In this document: piece by piece, positions 26,519 through 34,885 of the stretch
Layout: each line of letters opens with the position of its first letter
How positions within the stretch are numbered: the first letter of the stretch is position 1
Assembly: GCF_900112315.1 (NCBI RefSeq)
Contig: NZ_FOLL01000012.1
Span: 1-64,000, forward strand
Source: Parapedobacter composti
GTDB taxonomy: Bacteria > Bacteroidota > Bacteroidia > Sphingobacteriales > Sphingobacteriaceae
Direction of reading: 5' to 3'
Length of the DNA: 64,000 nucleotides
The notes under the pieces: model-generated
Told to the model about the DNA's origin: nothing
What the model saw: only the letters and a program-made list of their open reading frames with translations
Database searches by the model: none
Program-made: the position numbers and the translations under genes

Positions 26519-27334
26519 CTACAGCGACAACGCTTCGGCGCGTATGGGGCGACCATAAAATATTCCCGCCTTTTCTTCGAAATCCAATGCATTGTCTGTG
26601 GTGAAAAAGCGGATGGTGCCCTCCATAGTACATAACGCCGCTACTTCGGGATGCCGGTTGAGGTAATCGGCTAAGCTATCGGCAACCAGTGTACCTTGTG
26701 ACAGCACCTTGATATGGGGAGGCATACATTGCTTGATGAGTGGCAGAAGCAGGGGGTAATGGGTGCAAGCCAATATTACTGCATCAATGGCAGGCGACTG
26801 CTGCAGGAGCTGCTTGACGTCTTTCTCCACGAAATAGGCGGCTCCAGGAGAATCCAGTTCGTTGTTTTCGACTAACGGAACCCACATGGAGCAGGCGTGC
26901 TGGAAAACCGTTATGTCTGGGAAAAATTTCTGGATTTCTATCTGGTATGACCCTGATTTGACTGTGCCGGGGGTAGCTAAGATGCCCACCTGCCGGGTTT
27001 GGGTATGATTGCCGATGATTTCGGTCGTTGGCCGGATAACGCCGAGCACCTTGCGCAGGTCGGGGTAACGGGGCAGGTCTTGCTGCTGGATGGAACGTAA
27101 GGCTTTAGCTGAAGCCGTGTTGCATGCCAGGATAACAAGTCGGCAACCCATACCGAATAATTGCTCCACGCATTCTTTCGTGTAGGCATATACCGTCTCG
27201 AAAGATCGGGTACCGTAGGGTACGCGAGCGTTGTCACCGAGATATATGTAGTCGTATTGCGGCAGCTTCTTGACGATTTCCCGGAATACCGTCAATCCGC
27301 CGTATCCTGAGTCAAAAATTCCTATCGGGCCCAT
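26519..27334 (-). CDS. murI: Glutamate racemase
   Basis: A 271-residue protein with both catalytic cysteines in their motifs (LACNTASAKALR and ILACTHYPLLLPL) and the N-terminal GIFDSGYGGLTVFREIV. It interconverts L- and D-glutamate; D-glutamate goes into peptidoglycan. Length is normal for the family. It lies downstream of the GH125 gene on the same strand, separated by 176 bases of which nearly all is repeat, so its promoter or its read-through must cross that repeat. Confidence 0.96.
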   Translation of the reverse strand: MGPIGIFDSGYGGLTVFREIVKKLPQYDYIYLGDNARVPYGTRSFETVYAYTKECVEQLFGMGCRLVILACNTASAKALRSIQQQDLPRYPDLRKVLGVIRPTTEIIGNHTQTRQVGILATPGTVKSGSYQIEIQKFFPDITVFQHACSMWVPLVENNELDSPGAAYFVEKDVKQLLQQSPAIDAVILACTHYPLLLPLIKQCMPPHIKVLSQGTLVADSLADYLNRHPEVAALCTMEGTIRFFTTDNALDFEEKAGIFYGRPIRAEALSL

Positions 27335-27340
27335 TTTTTT

Positions 27341-27503
27341 GGTGATTGGTGATTGGTGGTTGGTGGTTGGTGGTCAGTGGTTGGTGATTGGTGATTGGTG
27401 ATCGGTGATTGGTGATTGGTGATCTGTGATCGGTGATGGGTGATCGACAACCCGGCCACCGACCACCGGCCACTGACCACCGACCACTGACCACCGACCA
27501 CCG
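27341..27503. repeat. GT-rich then AC-rich repeat tract between the GH125 gene and murI
   Basis: Bases 27341-27444 are tandem units built on GGTGATTGGT and GGTGGTTGG with one TGGTCAGTGG. Bases 27449-27503 are the opposite strand sense (CCACTGACCACCGACCACC). The two halves can pair with each other, and the AC-rich half is an inverted copy of 26391-26490. On RNA this would make a large hairpin ahead of murI. Confidence 0.85.
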
Positions 27504-27510
27504 TTTACCA

Positions 27511-28929
27511 TTATTTCAGCAGATATGGTTTTTCTTTATAGGTCTTCCATAAGAACTCGCCGAACAGGGTGTTTGCCCAGGCGAACCACTTCCGGGTAAA
27601 CTTCTTGGGGTCGTCTTTATGGAATGACTCATGCATGAATCCGGTGTCGCCGTGGGTACGGCGCAACGTTTCGATGCATGCCTTGATTTCACCGTCATTT
27701 ATTGATGTGAGCCCCCTCATGGTGATGGCCATTGGCCATATCATGTCACGGCCGATGTGCGGGCCGCCGATGCCTTCGGCAGCGCTGCCTTTGAAGAAGA
27801 ACGGATTATTGGCCGACAGTACGTACGCGCGTGTACGTTGGTATATCGGGTCGTTTACGTCTACCGCATCTAAGTAAGGCAGCGACAGCAGGCTGGGGAT
27901 ATTGGCATCATCCATCATTAGATAGCTGCCGAAGCCATCCACTTCATACGCATATACACGCCCGTGCATGGGGTGATCCACGATGCCGTAGGTTTTTACG
28001 GCCTGTTCCACTTCATCGGCCAGATCGAGCATTTCAGTGGCCAGTTTTTGCTCGTTTGCCAGGTGGGCGACCATTTCAGCCGATTGGCGCAGTGTGACCA
28101 CCGCGAACAAGTTTGAAGGGATGAGGAAGGAAAAAACAGTGGCGTCGTCGCTTGGCCGGAAGCTCGAGCAGATGAGCCCTACCGGATTGACCGGATAACC
28201 GTATCCATCTACCTGTAGGGTATCGGAACCCCGTGCTGTGGTACGTTCAAAGCGGTAAGGGCCGAGGTCATCCTTCCGCTGCTGTTCCTTGAATGTTTTG
28301 ACGATATTACGTTGGGCGTTGAGCCACTCTCCGTCGAAAGGGTTTTTATCACCTGTGGTTTTCCAGTACCCATAGGCCAGGCGGATAGCATAGCAAAGCG
28401 AATCGATTTCCCATTTACGTTCATGTATGCCGGGTTTCATATCGGTATGGTCGCTGCCCCATTCGCCTACTTTTGTGGGGTCATTGTAAAAGGCATTGGC
28501 GTAAGGGTCGATGTTGATACATTGGCTTTGTTTATTGACCAACCCGGCGATAAGCCGCTGCAGATTTTTGTCAGCCGCCATGAAAGGCAGGTACGGCCAC
28601 ACCTGGGCGCAGCTGTCGCGAAGCCACATAGCGTCGATATCGCCGGTAATGACGTATGTGTAAGGTTTTCCTCCTTTTTCCTCCGGAAAGACGGTGGTAT
28701 CCAACGTGTTCGGAAAGCAATTGCCGAAGAGCCAGCCCAACTCCTTGTTGCTTACATGGCGCTGGAACTCTTCAATGGCCTGTTCGATAACCGTACTGGA
28801 GAAATGCCGCTGGTTTTCCGGCACCCGTACGACAGGAAAATTTTGCTGCGCGGCGGCTGAGGGAAAACGGCCGGCCATCAGTCCGATTCCCAATGCCGTT
28901 GTGTTTTGGATGAATGTTCTTCGTTTCAT
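27511..28929 (-). CDS. GH125 family exo-alpha-mannosidase, exported
   Basis: The start is the ATG at 28929 (MKRRTFIQ); an upstream GTG would add four residues. About 472 residues. The leader has a twin-arginine pattern (KRRTFIQ, then a hydrophobic stretch to PSAAAQ), which suggests Tat export. The core is GH125: GWLFGNCFPNTLDTTV, YVITGDIDAMWLRDSCAQVW, GEWGSDHTDMKPGIHERKWE, GIGGPHIGRDMIWPMAITM. Known members are metal-independent enzymes cutting alpha-1,6-mannose. With the GH92 it points to breakdown of mannan or N-glycan. It is 13 kb from the SusC/SusD locus. Confidence 0.9.
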   Translation of the reverse strand: MKRRTFIQNTTALGIGLMAGRFPSAAAQQNFPVVRVPENQRHFSSTVIEQAIEEFQRHVSNKELGWLFGNCFPNTLDTTVFPEEKGGKPYTYVITGDIDAMWLRDSCAQVWPYLPFMAADKNLQRLIAGLVNKQSQCINIDPYANAFYNDPTKVGEWGSDHTDMKPGIHERKWEIDSLCYAIRLAYGYWKTTGDKNPFDGEWLNAQRNIVKTFKEQQRKDDLGPYRFERTTARGSDTLQVDGYGYPVNPVGLICSSFRPSDDATVFSFLIPSNLFAVVTLRQSAEMVAHLANEQKLATEMLDLADEVEQAVKTYGIVDHPMHGRVYAYEVDGFGSYLMMDDANIPSLLSLPYLDAVDVNDPIYQRTRAYVLSANNPFFFKGSAAEGIGGPHIGRDMIWPMAITMRGLTSINDGEIKACIETLRRTHGDTGFMHESFHKDDPKKFTRKWFAWANTLFGEFLWKTYKEKPYLLK

Positions 28930-29098
28930 GTGATGTTTCACTGTTTATACCATTATAATAGGTTTATTGCATGCAACTGGGGTGCAATATGCGAAAAATT
29001 ATTTAGTTATGGATATGCAAATTCGTTTTAGCAAAATAATTAACTGTTAATTTTGCGGGAGCTTATTGCATGCAGGTGCCCTGGCGGGGACCAACCGC

Positions 29099-29129
29099 TT
29101 TGAATCGGTCGGATTGTTTGCTAAGTTTG
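29099..29129 (+). promoter_or_regulatory. Bacteroidota-type promoter of aroQ
   Basis: TTTG (29099-29102), exactly 19 bases, then TAAGTTTG (29122-29129): a full match to the phylum consensus. The aroQ start codon follows only seven bases later, so the transcript should begin at or within a few bases of the ATG. Confidence 0.75.
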
Positions 29130-29136
29130 TCTCCAT

Positions 29137-29559
29137 ATGAGCAATATTATAATCATTAACGGACCCAACCTCAACCTGCTGGGCGTTCGGGAAAAAGGCA
29201 TCTACGGTGACCTGGAGTTTTCCACATACTTTGAGACGCTCCGGGCTTCGTATCCCGGGCTGGGCTTGTCGTATTTTCAAAGTAACCATGAAGGTGCAAT
29301 TATCGACAAAATCCACGAGGTGGGCTTTTCCGCCGACGGCATCGTTCTTAACGCGGGAGCTTATACCCATACATCGCTGGCCATTGCCGATGCCATTGCG
29401 GCGGTTACCACCCCGGTTGTGGAAGTGCATATATCCAACGTATATGCCCGTGAGCCGTTCCGCCACCATTCGTACCTCGCTAAAAACTGCAAGGGGGTTA
29501 TCTGCGGTTTTGGCCTGGACGGCTATCGGCTGGCCGTGGAGAGCCTGCTAAAAGGATAA
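29137..29559 (+). CDS. aroQ: 3-dehydroquinate dehydratase, type II
   Basis: A 140-residue protein with the type II signature: IIIINGPNLNLLGVREKGIYG with the catalytic Tyr, NAGAYTHTSLAIADAI, and VEVHISNVYAREPFRHHSYL. It converts 3-dehydroquinate to 3-dehydroshikimate in the shikimate pathway and acts as a cytoplasmic dodecamer in the family. A perfect promoter sits seven bases upstream. The last 62 bases overlap the convergent MFS gene. Confidence 0.96.
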   Translation: MSNIIIINGPNLNLLGVREKGIYGDLEFSTYFETLRASYPGLGLSYFQSNHEGAIIDKIHEVGFSADGIVLNAGAYTHTSLAIADAIAAVTTPVVEVHISNVYAREPFRHHSYLAKNCKGVICGFGLDGYRLAVESLLKG

Positions 29560-30718
29560 AAAGGCTGAGGACGGCGCAGCCTGCCATGACCGCCGTCATT
29601 GGCACCGCGGTTTGGTTATGCAGGTAGCTTACCAGCGCGGATGACAATGCACCGCAGCCCATCTGTATACTACCCATCAAAGCTGATGCACTGCCCGCCA
29701 ACCTGCTGAACGGAGCCAGGGCCAATGCCGAGGTGTTTGGAAAGACAAACCCCTGTGAACCGAGGAACAGGAAGATCAAGGCAACCATCACGTAAAGGTT
29801 AATGATACCTGAGAGCGATAATACCGCTAATACCACGCCGATGGATGACTGGACGATTAGCGCAATTTTTGCGACGTACCCGCTGCTCCGGGTATTAAGC
29901 AGGTAGCGGTTGAGCTGGCTTGCGGTAATCAAGGCGGAGGCAATGAGCGCGAAGACGATGCCATATTGCTTTTCATTCAACCCATATAAGTTCATCATTA
30001 TGTAGGGCGAACCTGCCAGATACGCGTATAAGCCCGAAGACGCCAGGCCGCCGGCAAAAGCGTAGCTGAAGAATTGGCGGTTACGGAATACTTGCCAGTA
30101 CGATTGCACAATGGGTTTGGGCATGAGCGAAATCCGCGGATCGGAGCCATGGCTTTCCGGAAGGATGAAGATAACGGTCAGCAGGATGGCGGTAGCCATC
30201 ACTGCCAATACGATGAATATGCCGTGCCAGTCCCAATGGGCCATGACGAAGCTGCCGACTGTGGGGGCTAATATAGGCGAAATGCCGATAATCAGCATCA
30301 GGAGCGAAAATATCTTGGCACTCTCGGTCGGGCCAAAGAAGTCCCGTACCATGGCCCGCGAGGCGACCATTCCGCCGCAACTACCCAACGCTTGTATAAA
30401 CCGGTACAGAATCAGGTTATCAGCAGTATTGGTCAGCGCGCACCCCACCGAGGCGGCGATGTAGATGCCCAGCCCGACGATAAGCGGTACCTTACGGCCA
30501 AAGCGGTCGAGCAACGGGCCGTAAATGATTTGTCCGGAGGCAATGCCGATAAAAAACGAGGTGAGCGAAAGCTGGATATGCGCCACGGTAGTGTGCAGGC
30601 TGGCTGCTATGGCATCGAACCCGGGCAGGTACATGTCGATGGAGAACGGCCCAATCGCCGCCAGCAAGCCCAATATAATAAAAATCAAGAAACGGTGTTT
30701 CCCTGAAGTAGCTGTCAT
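29498..30718 (-). CDS. Bcr/CflA family MFS drug exporter
   Basis: A 406-residue protein with twelve predicted membrane helices. The first-helix motif LGLLAAIGPFSIDMYLPGF and the motif A loop YGPLLDRFGRKVPLIVG are characteristic of the Bcr/CflA branch, as is QALGSCGGMVASRAMVRD. It expels small drugs such as bicyclomycin or chloramphenicol in known members; the substrate here is unknown. It overlaps aroQ tail-to-tail by 62 bases. Its last residues (SPRPADSRPGQNRR) come from the region antisense to aroQ. It lies at the end of a minus-strand run of six genes and also has its own -7 box. Confidence 0.88.
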   Translation of the reverse strand: MTATSGKHRFLIFIILGLLAAIGPFSIDMYLPGFDAIAASLHTTVAHIQLSLTSFFIGIASGQIIYGPLLDRFGRKVPLIVGLGIYIAASVGCALTNTADNLILYRFIQALGSCGGMVASRAMVRDFFGPTESAKIFSLLMLIIGISPILAPTVGSFVMAHWDWHGIFIVLAVMATAILLTVIFILPESHGSDPRISLMPKPIVQSYWQVFRNRQFFSYAFAGGLASSGLYAYLAGSPYIMMNLYGLNEKQYGIVFALIASALITASQLNRYLLNTRSSGYVAKIALIVQSSIGVVLAVLSLSGIINLYVMVALIFLFLGSQGFVFPNTSALALAPFSRLAGSASALMGSIQMGCGALSSALVSYLHNQTAVPMTAVMAGCAVLSLFILLAGSPRPADSRPGQNRR

Positions 30719-30722
30719 GTGG

Positions 30723-30730
30723 CAAATATA
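30723..30730 (-). promoter_or_regulatory. -7 box of the MFS gene
   Basis: Read on the minus strand this is TATATTTG, an exact TAnnTTTG match. The MFS start codon follows after four bases. The -33 element is poor (ATTG at 16 bases). If used, the transcript would be leaderless. Confidence 0.4.
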
Positions 30731-30779
30731 ACGCTTGGCTTACCGCCAATATCATGCCTAACACGGACAAGCTAAATCA

Positions 30780-31619
30780 TCACTTTTGCCTGCCAGCTGT
30801 CTTATAGGGCCTCGCCAGCAAGAAGATGCCCACGGCAATGAAAGGAAGACTCAGCAACTGTCCCATGTTGAACTTCATGCTGTCTTCAAATGCTTCCTGG
30901 TTTTCTTTGAAAAATTCGAGTCCGAAACGGGCGCCAAAGAGCAGGATAAGGAAGAGACCAAAAATAAACCCAGGCTTCAGCAGCGGTTTGCGGCGGTAAA
31001 TGTTCCACAGGACGATAAATATCAAGACATAAGCGATGGCCTCATACAATTGCGCGGGATGCCGGGGTATGGCGTCTACCCGCTCGAAAACCACCGCCCA
31101 CGGCAGGCCAGAAGGAAGGCCGATGATTTCGGAATTGAAGAAGTTTCCCAGCCGGACAAAAGCGCCCGCCAATGGGATGACGATAACCAGGCGGTCTGTA
31201 ATCCACAGAAAATCAGTTTTGGTTTTCCGGCAAAACAGGAAAATGCCCACCAGGATACCGAGGGCTCCGCCATGGCTCGCCAGCCCGTGGAATCCGGTCA
31301 GCGTAAACTTACCGTTTACGTAAGTATACGGGAGGATCATCTCCAACGGATGGTCTTTGTAATAATCAAATTCGTAAAAGAGGCAATGGCCGAGGCGGGC
31401 ACCCAGCAACGTGCCGACAAAGATGTAGATGCTGAGCTGGTCGAGCAGTTCCTGCGGTTTGTTTTCACGCTTGAAGATGCGGAGCATCAACACGTAGCTG
31501 GTGATAAATGCCAGCAGGAAACACAGGGTGTAATAACGCAATTCGAAACTGCCGATGCTGAATATTTCAGGCTTGATGTTCCAATGTATTGCGCTCAGTA
31601 TGCTACTTATCATGGTCAT
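30780..31619 (-). CDS. lgt: Prolipoprotein diacylglyceryl transferase
   Basis: A 279-residue inner-membrane enzyme with seven hydrophobic segments. The Lgt signature is visible in FHGLASHGGALGILVGIFLF and in GAFVRLGNFFNSEIIGLPS, plus PRHPAQLYEAIAY. It adds diacylglycerol to the lipobox cysteine of prelipoproteins, the first step in making the many lipoproteins seen in this window. An ATG two codons downstream is an alternative start. It lies 30 bases after rimK on the same strand. Confidence 0.96.
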   Translation of the reverse strand: MTMISSILSAIHWNIKPEIFSIGSFELRYYTLCFLLAFITSYVLMLRIFKRENKPQELLDQLSIYIFVGTLLGARLGHCLFYEFDYYKDHPLEMILPYTYVNGKFTLTGFHGLASHGGALGILVGIFLFCRKTKTDFLWITDRLVIVIPLAGAFVRLGNFFNSEIIGLPSGLPWAVVFERVDAIPRHPAQLYEAIAYVLIFIVLWNIYRRKPLLKPGFIFGLFLILLFGARFGLEFFKENQEAFEDSMKFNMGQLLSLPFIAVGIFLLARPYKTAGRQK

Positions 31620-31649
31620 GAACTGTTTAGGCTGGTAAATATAGTATTT

Positions 31650-32576
31650 TTAAAGTTTAGGTCCAGCTTTTGCTTTCCGTTCTTTCTTGGTCTGTTGTTT
31701 CAAGATGTATTGTTTTTCGAGAAAGGCGATAACCTCTCCGGCGATGTCTTTATTGGTGGCTTTTTCAATGCCCTCCAATCCCGGCGACGAATTGACTTCC
31801 AGTACCAGCGGCCCGCGGTCTGACGGTATCATATCCACACCGCATACGGTAAGCCCCAATTCACGGGCGGAGCGGACCGCAGTTTCACGCTCTGCTTTGT
31901 TGAGTTTGATGATCTCCGCCGTGCCGCCGCGATGGAGGTTGGATCGGAATTCCCCTTCCTTGGCCGTGCGTTTCATGGCGCCTACCACTTTACCGTCGAC
32001 CACGAACGCCCGGATGTCCGTGCCGCGCGACTCTTTGATAAACTCTTGGATAAGAATGTTATTGCCCAGTCCGTAAAAAGCTTCAATGACCGACGATGCG
32101 GCTTTTTTGGTTTCTGCCAGCACCACGCCGATACCTTGTGTGCCTTCAAGCAGTTTGATGACCAATGGGGGGCCGCCCACCATCTTAATAAGGTCATCTA
32201 CATCGTGCGTCCTGCGGGCAAAACCCGTGGTGGGCATACCGATGCCCGCGCCGGAGAGGATTTGCATGCACCGCAACTTATCGCGCGACCGAGTGATGGC
32301 CTGGCTGGGATTAGCCGATATGACGCCCATTACCTCGAATTGGCGTACGATGGCCGAACCATAAAAGGTAACGGACGCACCGATACGGGGTATAATCGCA
32401 TCGACATCGGATATATCCTGCCCCTTGTAGTGAATACTTGGCTTGCCCTGTTTAATGCCTACATAGCATTGACTGTGGTCTATCACGACACATTCATGTC
32501 CGCGCATTTGGGCCGACTGCACCAACCGCCGTGTGGAATACAGGCTCTTGATGGTCGATAGAACTGCTATTTTCAT
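31650..32576 (-). CDS. rimK: RimK-family ATP-grasp glutamate ligase
   Basis: A 308-residue ATP-grasp protein with the RimK start ([20 protein letters not shown]), [20 protein letters not shown], the ATP-binding segment [39 protein letters not shown] and the metal-binding end [20 protein letters not shown]. In E. coli RimK adds glutamates to the C-terminus of ribosomal protein S6. A basic tail ([13 protein letters not shown]) follows the usual end. Its start overlaps the retropepsin-like gene by four bases, a conserved pairing. Confidence 0.92.
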   Translation of the reverse strand: MKIAVLSTIKSLYSTRRLVQSAQMRGHECVVIDHSQCYVGIKQGKPSIHYKGQDISDVDAIIPRIGASVTFYGSAIVRQFEVMGVISANPSQAITRSRDKLRCMQILSGAGIGMPTTGFARRTHDVDDLIKMVGGPPLVIKLLEGTQGIGVVLAETKKAASSVIEAFYGLGNNILIQEFIKESRGTDIRAFVVDGKVVGAMKRTAKEGEFRSNLHRGGTAEIIKLNKAERETAVRSARELGLTVCGVDMIPSDRGPLVLEVNSSPGLEGIEKATNKDIAGEVIAFLEKQYILKQQTKKERKAKAGPKL

Positions 32577-33025
32577 TCTGATCCGCTGAAGTGTTTCTTT
32601 GATAGGTTTGCCCGTGACACATCGACAATAAATTTCCTGCGGATGAACGATCTGCCCAACAGTATGGGAAACTCCATGTCTGACCGGTCACGGAGTGATA
32701 GTTCAATGGGGTGGATATCATTGAACAGGGCGACGGTTGTACGGATGACATACCTGTTCTCTTCCTGTCCGAACGAATTCTTCACCTTCCGCTCACTATG
32801 AAACGGAAATACGAAAGTATTGTTTGCGGGGGCATGCCGTTCGTCCAACGGACGGAACTCGACGTATTGTTTACGGCCTTTTTTTACCAGTTGGATATGG
32901 CTGCAATGCAGCACCGATGTACGTGCGCCCGTATCAACCTTGGCGGGCACATTGCGGATGCCCAATTCAGGCAGATCGACCAGCTCCTTCCAGCCAATGG
33001 TAGTTAGTTTCGACGACGACGGCAT
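32573..33025 (-). CDS. RimB/retropepsin-like putative aspartic protease
   Basis: A 150-residue protein of the family once called ATP-dependent zinc protease. The retropepsin active-site motif is visible at [14 protein letters not shown], and the second half carries [20 protein letters not shown]. Relatives next to RimK trim or oppose glutamate addition to S6. It overlaps rimK by four bases (ATGA) and follows purM by 14 bases. The substrate here is not proven. Confidence 0.85.
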   Translation of the reverse strand: MPSSSKLTTIGWKELVDLPELGIRNVPAKVDTGARTSVLHCSHIQLVKKGRKQYVEFRPLDERHAPANNTFVFPFHSERKVKNSFGQEENRYVIRTTVALFNDIHPIELSLRDRSDMEFPILLGRSFIRRKFIVDVSRANLSKKHFSGSE

Positions 33026-33039
33026 TGACAGTACGGGTA

Positions 33040-34218
33040 TTAGTGGTAGCTGAATTCGCCGTAAGGAGATTTTACGGTTACCTGTTTAACGGCCGACGGT
33101 TCCACACGTCCCACGATCTGAGCGGCTATGCCGAACGTTTCGGATATGTCTATGATACCTGCTGCAATGTGTTCCGGAACATACAATTCCATGCGGTGCC
33201 CCATGTTGAAAACCTTGTACATCTCTTGCCAGGCAGTGTCGGATTCTTGCTGGATGAGTTTGAATAATGGTGGTATGTCGAATAAGTTATCTTTGATCAC
33301 ATGGAGGTCGTCAAGGAAATGGAGTACCTTAGTCTGCGCTCCGCCGCTGCAATGGACAATTCCATGGATTTCCCGTCTGTATTTATCAAGTACTTGTTTG
33401 ATGACGGGAGCGTATGTACGGGTAGGGGACAGCACGAGCTTGCCTGCCGTCACCTGTCCATAGCCGGGGATATCTATCCCGTCGGTAAGGCCTTTTGTAC
33501 CGGAGAACACCAGTTCGCAAGGAATTGCCGGATCATAGCTTTCCGGAAATCTGTCGGCCACCATTTTGCCGAAGACGTCATGCCTGGCAGCGGTAAGCCC
33601 GTTAGAGCCCATGCCTCCATTATATTCCTGTTCATAGCTGGCTCGGCCATAAGAAGCCAGCCCGACGATGACGTCGCCTGCCTGAATGCGGTGGTTGGAG
33701 ATGACATCATCGCGCTTCATGCGGCAAGTGACGGTGCTGTCTACAATGATGGTGCGGACCAAATCGCCCACGTCGGCGGTTTCGCCGCCTGTAGCGTGGA
33801 TGCCGATGCCGAGTTGGCGCAGCTCGGCCAGAATTTCTTCCGTTCCGTTTATGATGGCCGCAATGACCTCGCCGGGAATCAGGTTTTTGTTGCGTCCGAT
33901 GGTTGATGACAACAGGATGTTATCCGTAGCTCCTATGCAAAGCAGGTCATCCAGGTTCATGATAATCGCATCTTGGGCTATTCCGCGCCACACAGAAAGA
34001 TCGCCGGTTTCCCGCCAATACACATAGGCGAGCGATGATTTGGTGCCAGCGCCATCCGCATGCATAATGTTGCACCACCCCGGATCCCCTCCGAGGACAT
34101 CCGGGATGATTTTGCAGAACGCTTTTGGGAAAAGCCCCTTGTCTATGTTCTTGATGGCCTGATGTACGTCTTCTTTACCCGCGGATACCCCCCGTTGGTT
34201 GTATTTCAAGTCAGCCAT
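33040..34218 (-). CDS. purM: Phosphoribosylformylglycinamidine cyclo-ligase (AIR synthase)
   Basis: A 392-residue protein, longer than E. coli PurM (about 345) as is usual in Bacteroidota. Family segments are YNQRGVSAGKEDVHQAI, MHADGAGTKSSLAYVY, DDLLCIGATDNILLSSTIGR, ATGGETADVGDLVRTI, GLASYGRASYEQEYNGGMGS and GIVHCSGGAQTKVLHF. It closes the imidazole ring in purine synthesis with ATP. It lies 8 bases after an OmpA lipoprotein gene and upstream of the rim pair, without other pur genes. Confidence 0.94.
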   Translation of the reverse strand: MADLKYNQRGVSAGKEDVHQAIKNIDKGLFPKAFCKIIPDVLGGDPGWCNIMHADGAGTKSSLAYVYWRETGDLSVWRGIAQDAIIMNLDDLLCIGATDNILLSSTIGRNKNLIPGEVIAAIINGTEEILAELRQLGIGIHATGGETADVGDLVRTIIVDSTVTCRMKRDDVISNHRIQAGDVIVGLASYGRASYEQEYNGGMGSNGLTAARHDVFGKMVADRFPESYDPAIPCELVFSGTKGLTDGIDIPGYGQVTAGKLVLSPTRTYAPVIKQVLDKYRREIHGIVHCSGGAQTKVLHFLDDLHVIKDNLFDIPPLFKLIQQESDTAWQEMYKVFNMGHRMELYVPEHIAAGIIDISETFGIAAQIVGRVEPSAVKQVTVKSPYGEFSYH

Positions 34219-34226
34219 ATAAAACG

Positions 34227-34772
34227 TTAATCTATATGCTCGATTTCCACCCGCCGGTTCAATGCCCTGCCCGATTCCGTATCGTTGGAAGCGGTAGGTC
34301 GTGTGGCGCCGTAACCTTTCACGGTGAGGTTGTTGCCGGAGATTCCTGAGTTGACCAGGTACAATTTAACAGCATTAGCCCTGTCAACGGATAGCTCCAT
34401 GTTATACTCCGCCGTACCTTCGACGGAAGCGTGGCCGTTGATGATGAACCGGGCGTTCGGATCTTTCAGCATTTCCCGCGCAATTTGGTCAAGAACTGCA
34501 TAAGAACTTGTTTTCAGTACGGACGAGTCGAATTCAAACTGAATGTTCTTGAAATTGTAGTTCGGTGGTTCCGCCGGTGCAGGATCGCGCCTGGTGGGTG
34601 CCTCAGGTATCTCCGTTTTGGGTGTTTCCGTAACGATGCGTTCATCAGGGGTTTCCCGTTCAACGACCTCGGCAGCGGGCTGCAGCACAACCTGTTTTGG
34701 CTTACAGCTTTGAGAAAACACGGCAATCATGCCCATGCATGATATTAGTATACAATTACTTACAGTTCTCAT
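34227..34772 (-). CDS. OmpA-family lipoprotein
   Basis: A 181-residue lipoprotein with lipobox SQSC (Cys 23), a Pro/Glu-rich linker to about residue 68, and a C-terminal OmpA/Pal domain (IQFEFDSSVLKTSSYAVLDQ, RFIINGHASVEGTAEYNMEL, RALNRRVEIEHID). It probably anchors the outer membrane to peptidoglycan. It is first in the minus-strand run OmpA-purM-rimB-rimK-lgt-MFS. It resembles the 25863 lipoprotein only in the last domain. Confidence 0.9.
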   Translation of the reverse strand: MRTVSNCILISCMGMIAVFSQSCKPKQVVLQPAAEVVERETPDERIVTETPKTEIPEAPTRRDPAPAEPPNYNFKNIQFEFDSSVLKTSSYAVLDQIAREMLKDPNARFIINGHASVEGTAEYNMELSVDRANAVKLYLVNSGISGNNLTVKGYGATRPTASNDTESGRALNRRVEIEHID

Positions 34773-34885
34773 TTAAAAAAACTTTGGTGGTGTAAACATA
34801 GGAAATATCTGTTAATTATCGTGCAATACCTTGCATTAACTACGATTTTTTTGCATATACTTGGCTTTTAATCGATTTGCGTACA

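Noticed and set aside
26211-26633. Open frame on the minus strand rich in Thr, Asp, His and Pro
   Set aside because: It is the translation of the GT-rich repeat and overlaps murI and the OmpA lipoprotein gene; no family character.
27312-27494. Open frame repeating SPITDHR/SPITNHQ on the minus strand
   Set aside because: It reads straight through the tandem DNA repeat and has no start context; a repeat artefact.
26391-27503. Possible CRISPR array in the repeats near murI
   Set aside because: Units are short (9-12 bases), irregular and adjoining, with no unique spacers and no cas genes.
30786-31823. Long 345-residue open frame on the plus strand
   Set aside because: It is antisense to lgt and rimK, which have clear motifs; its own translation is low-quality shadow sequence.
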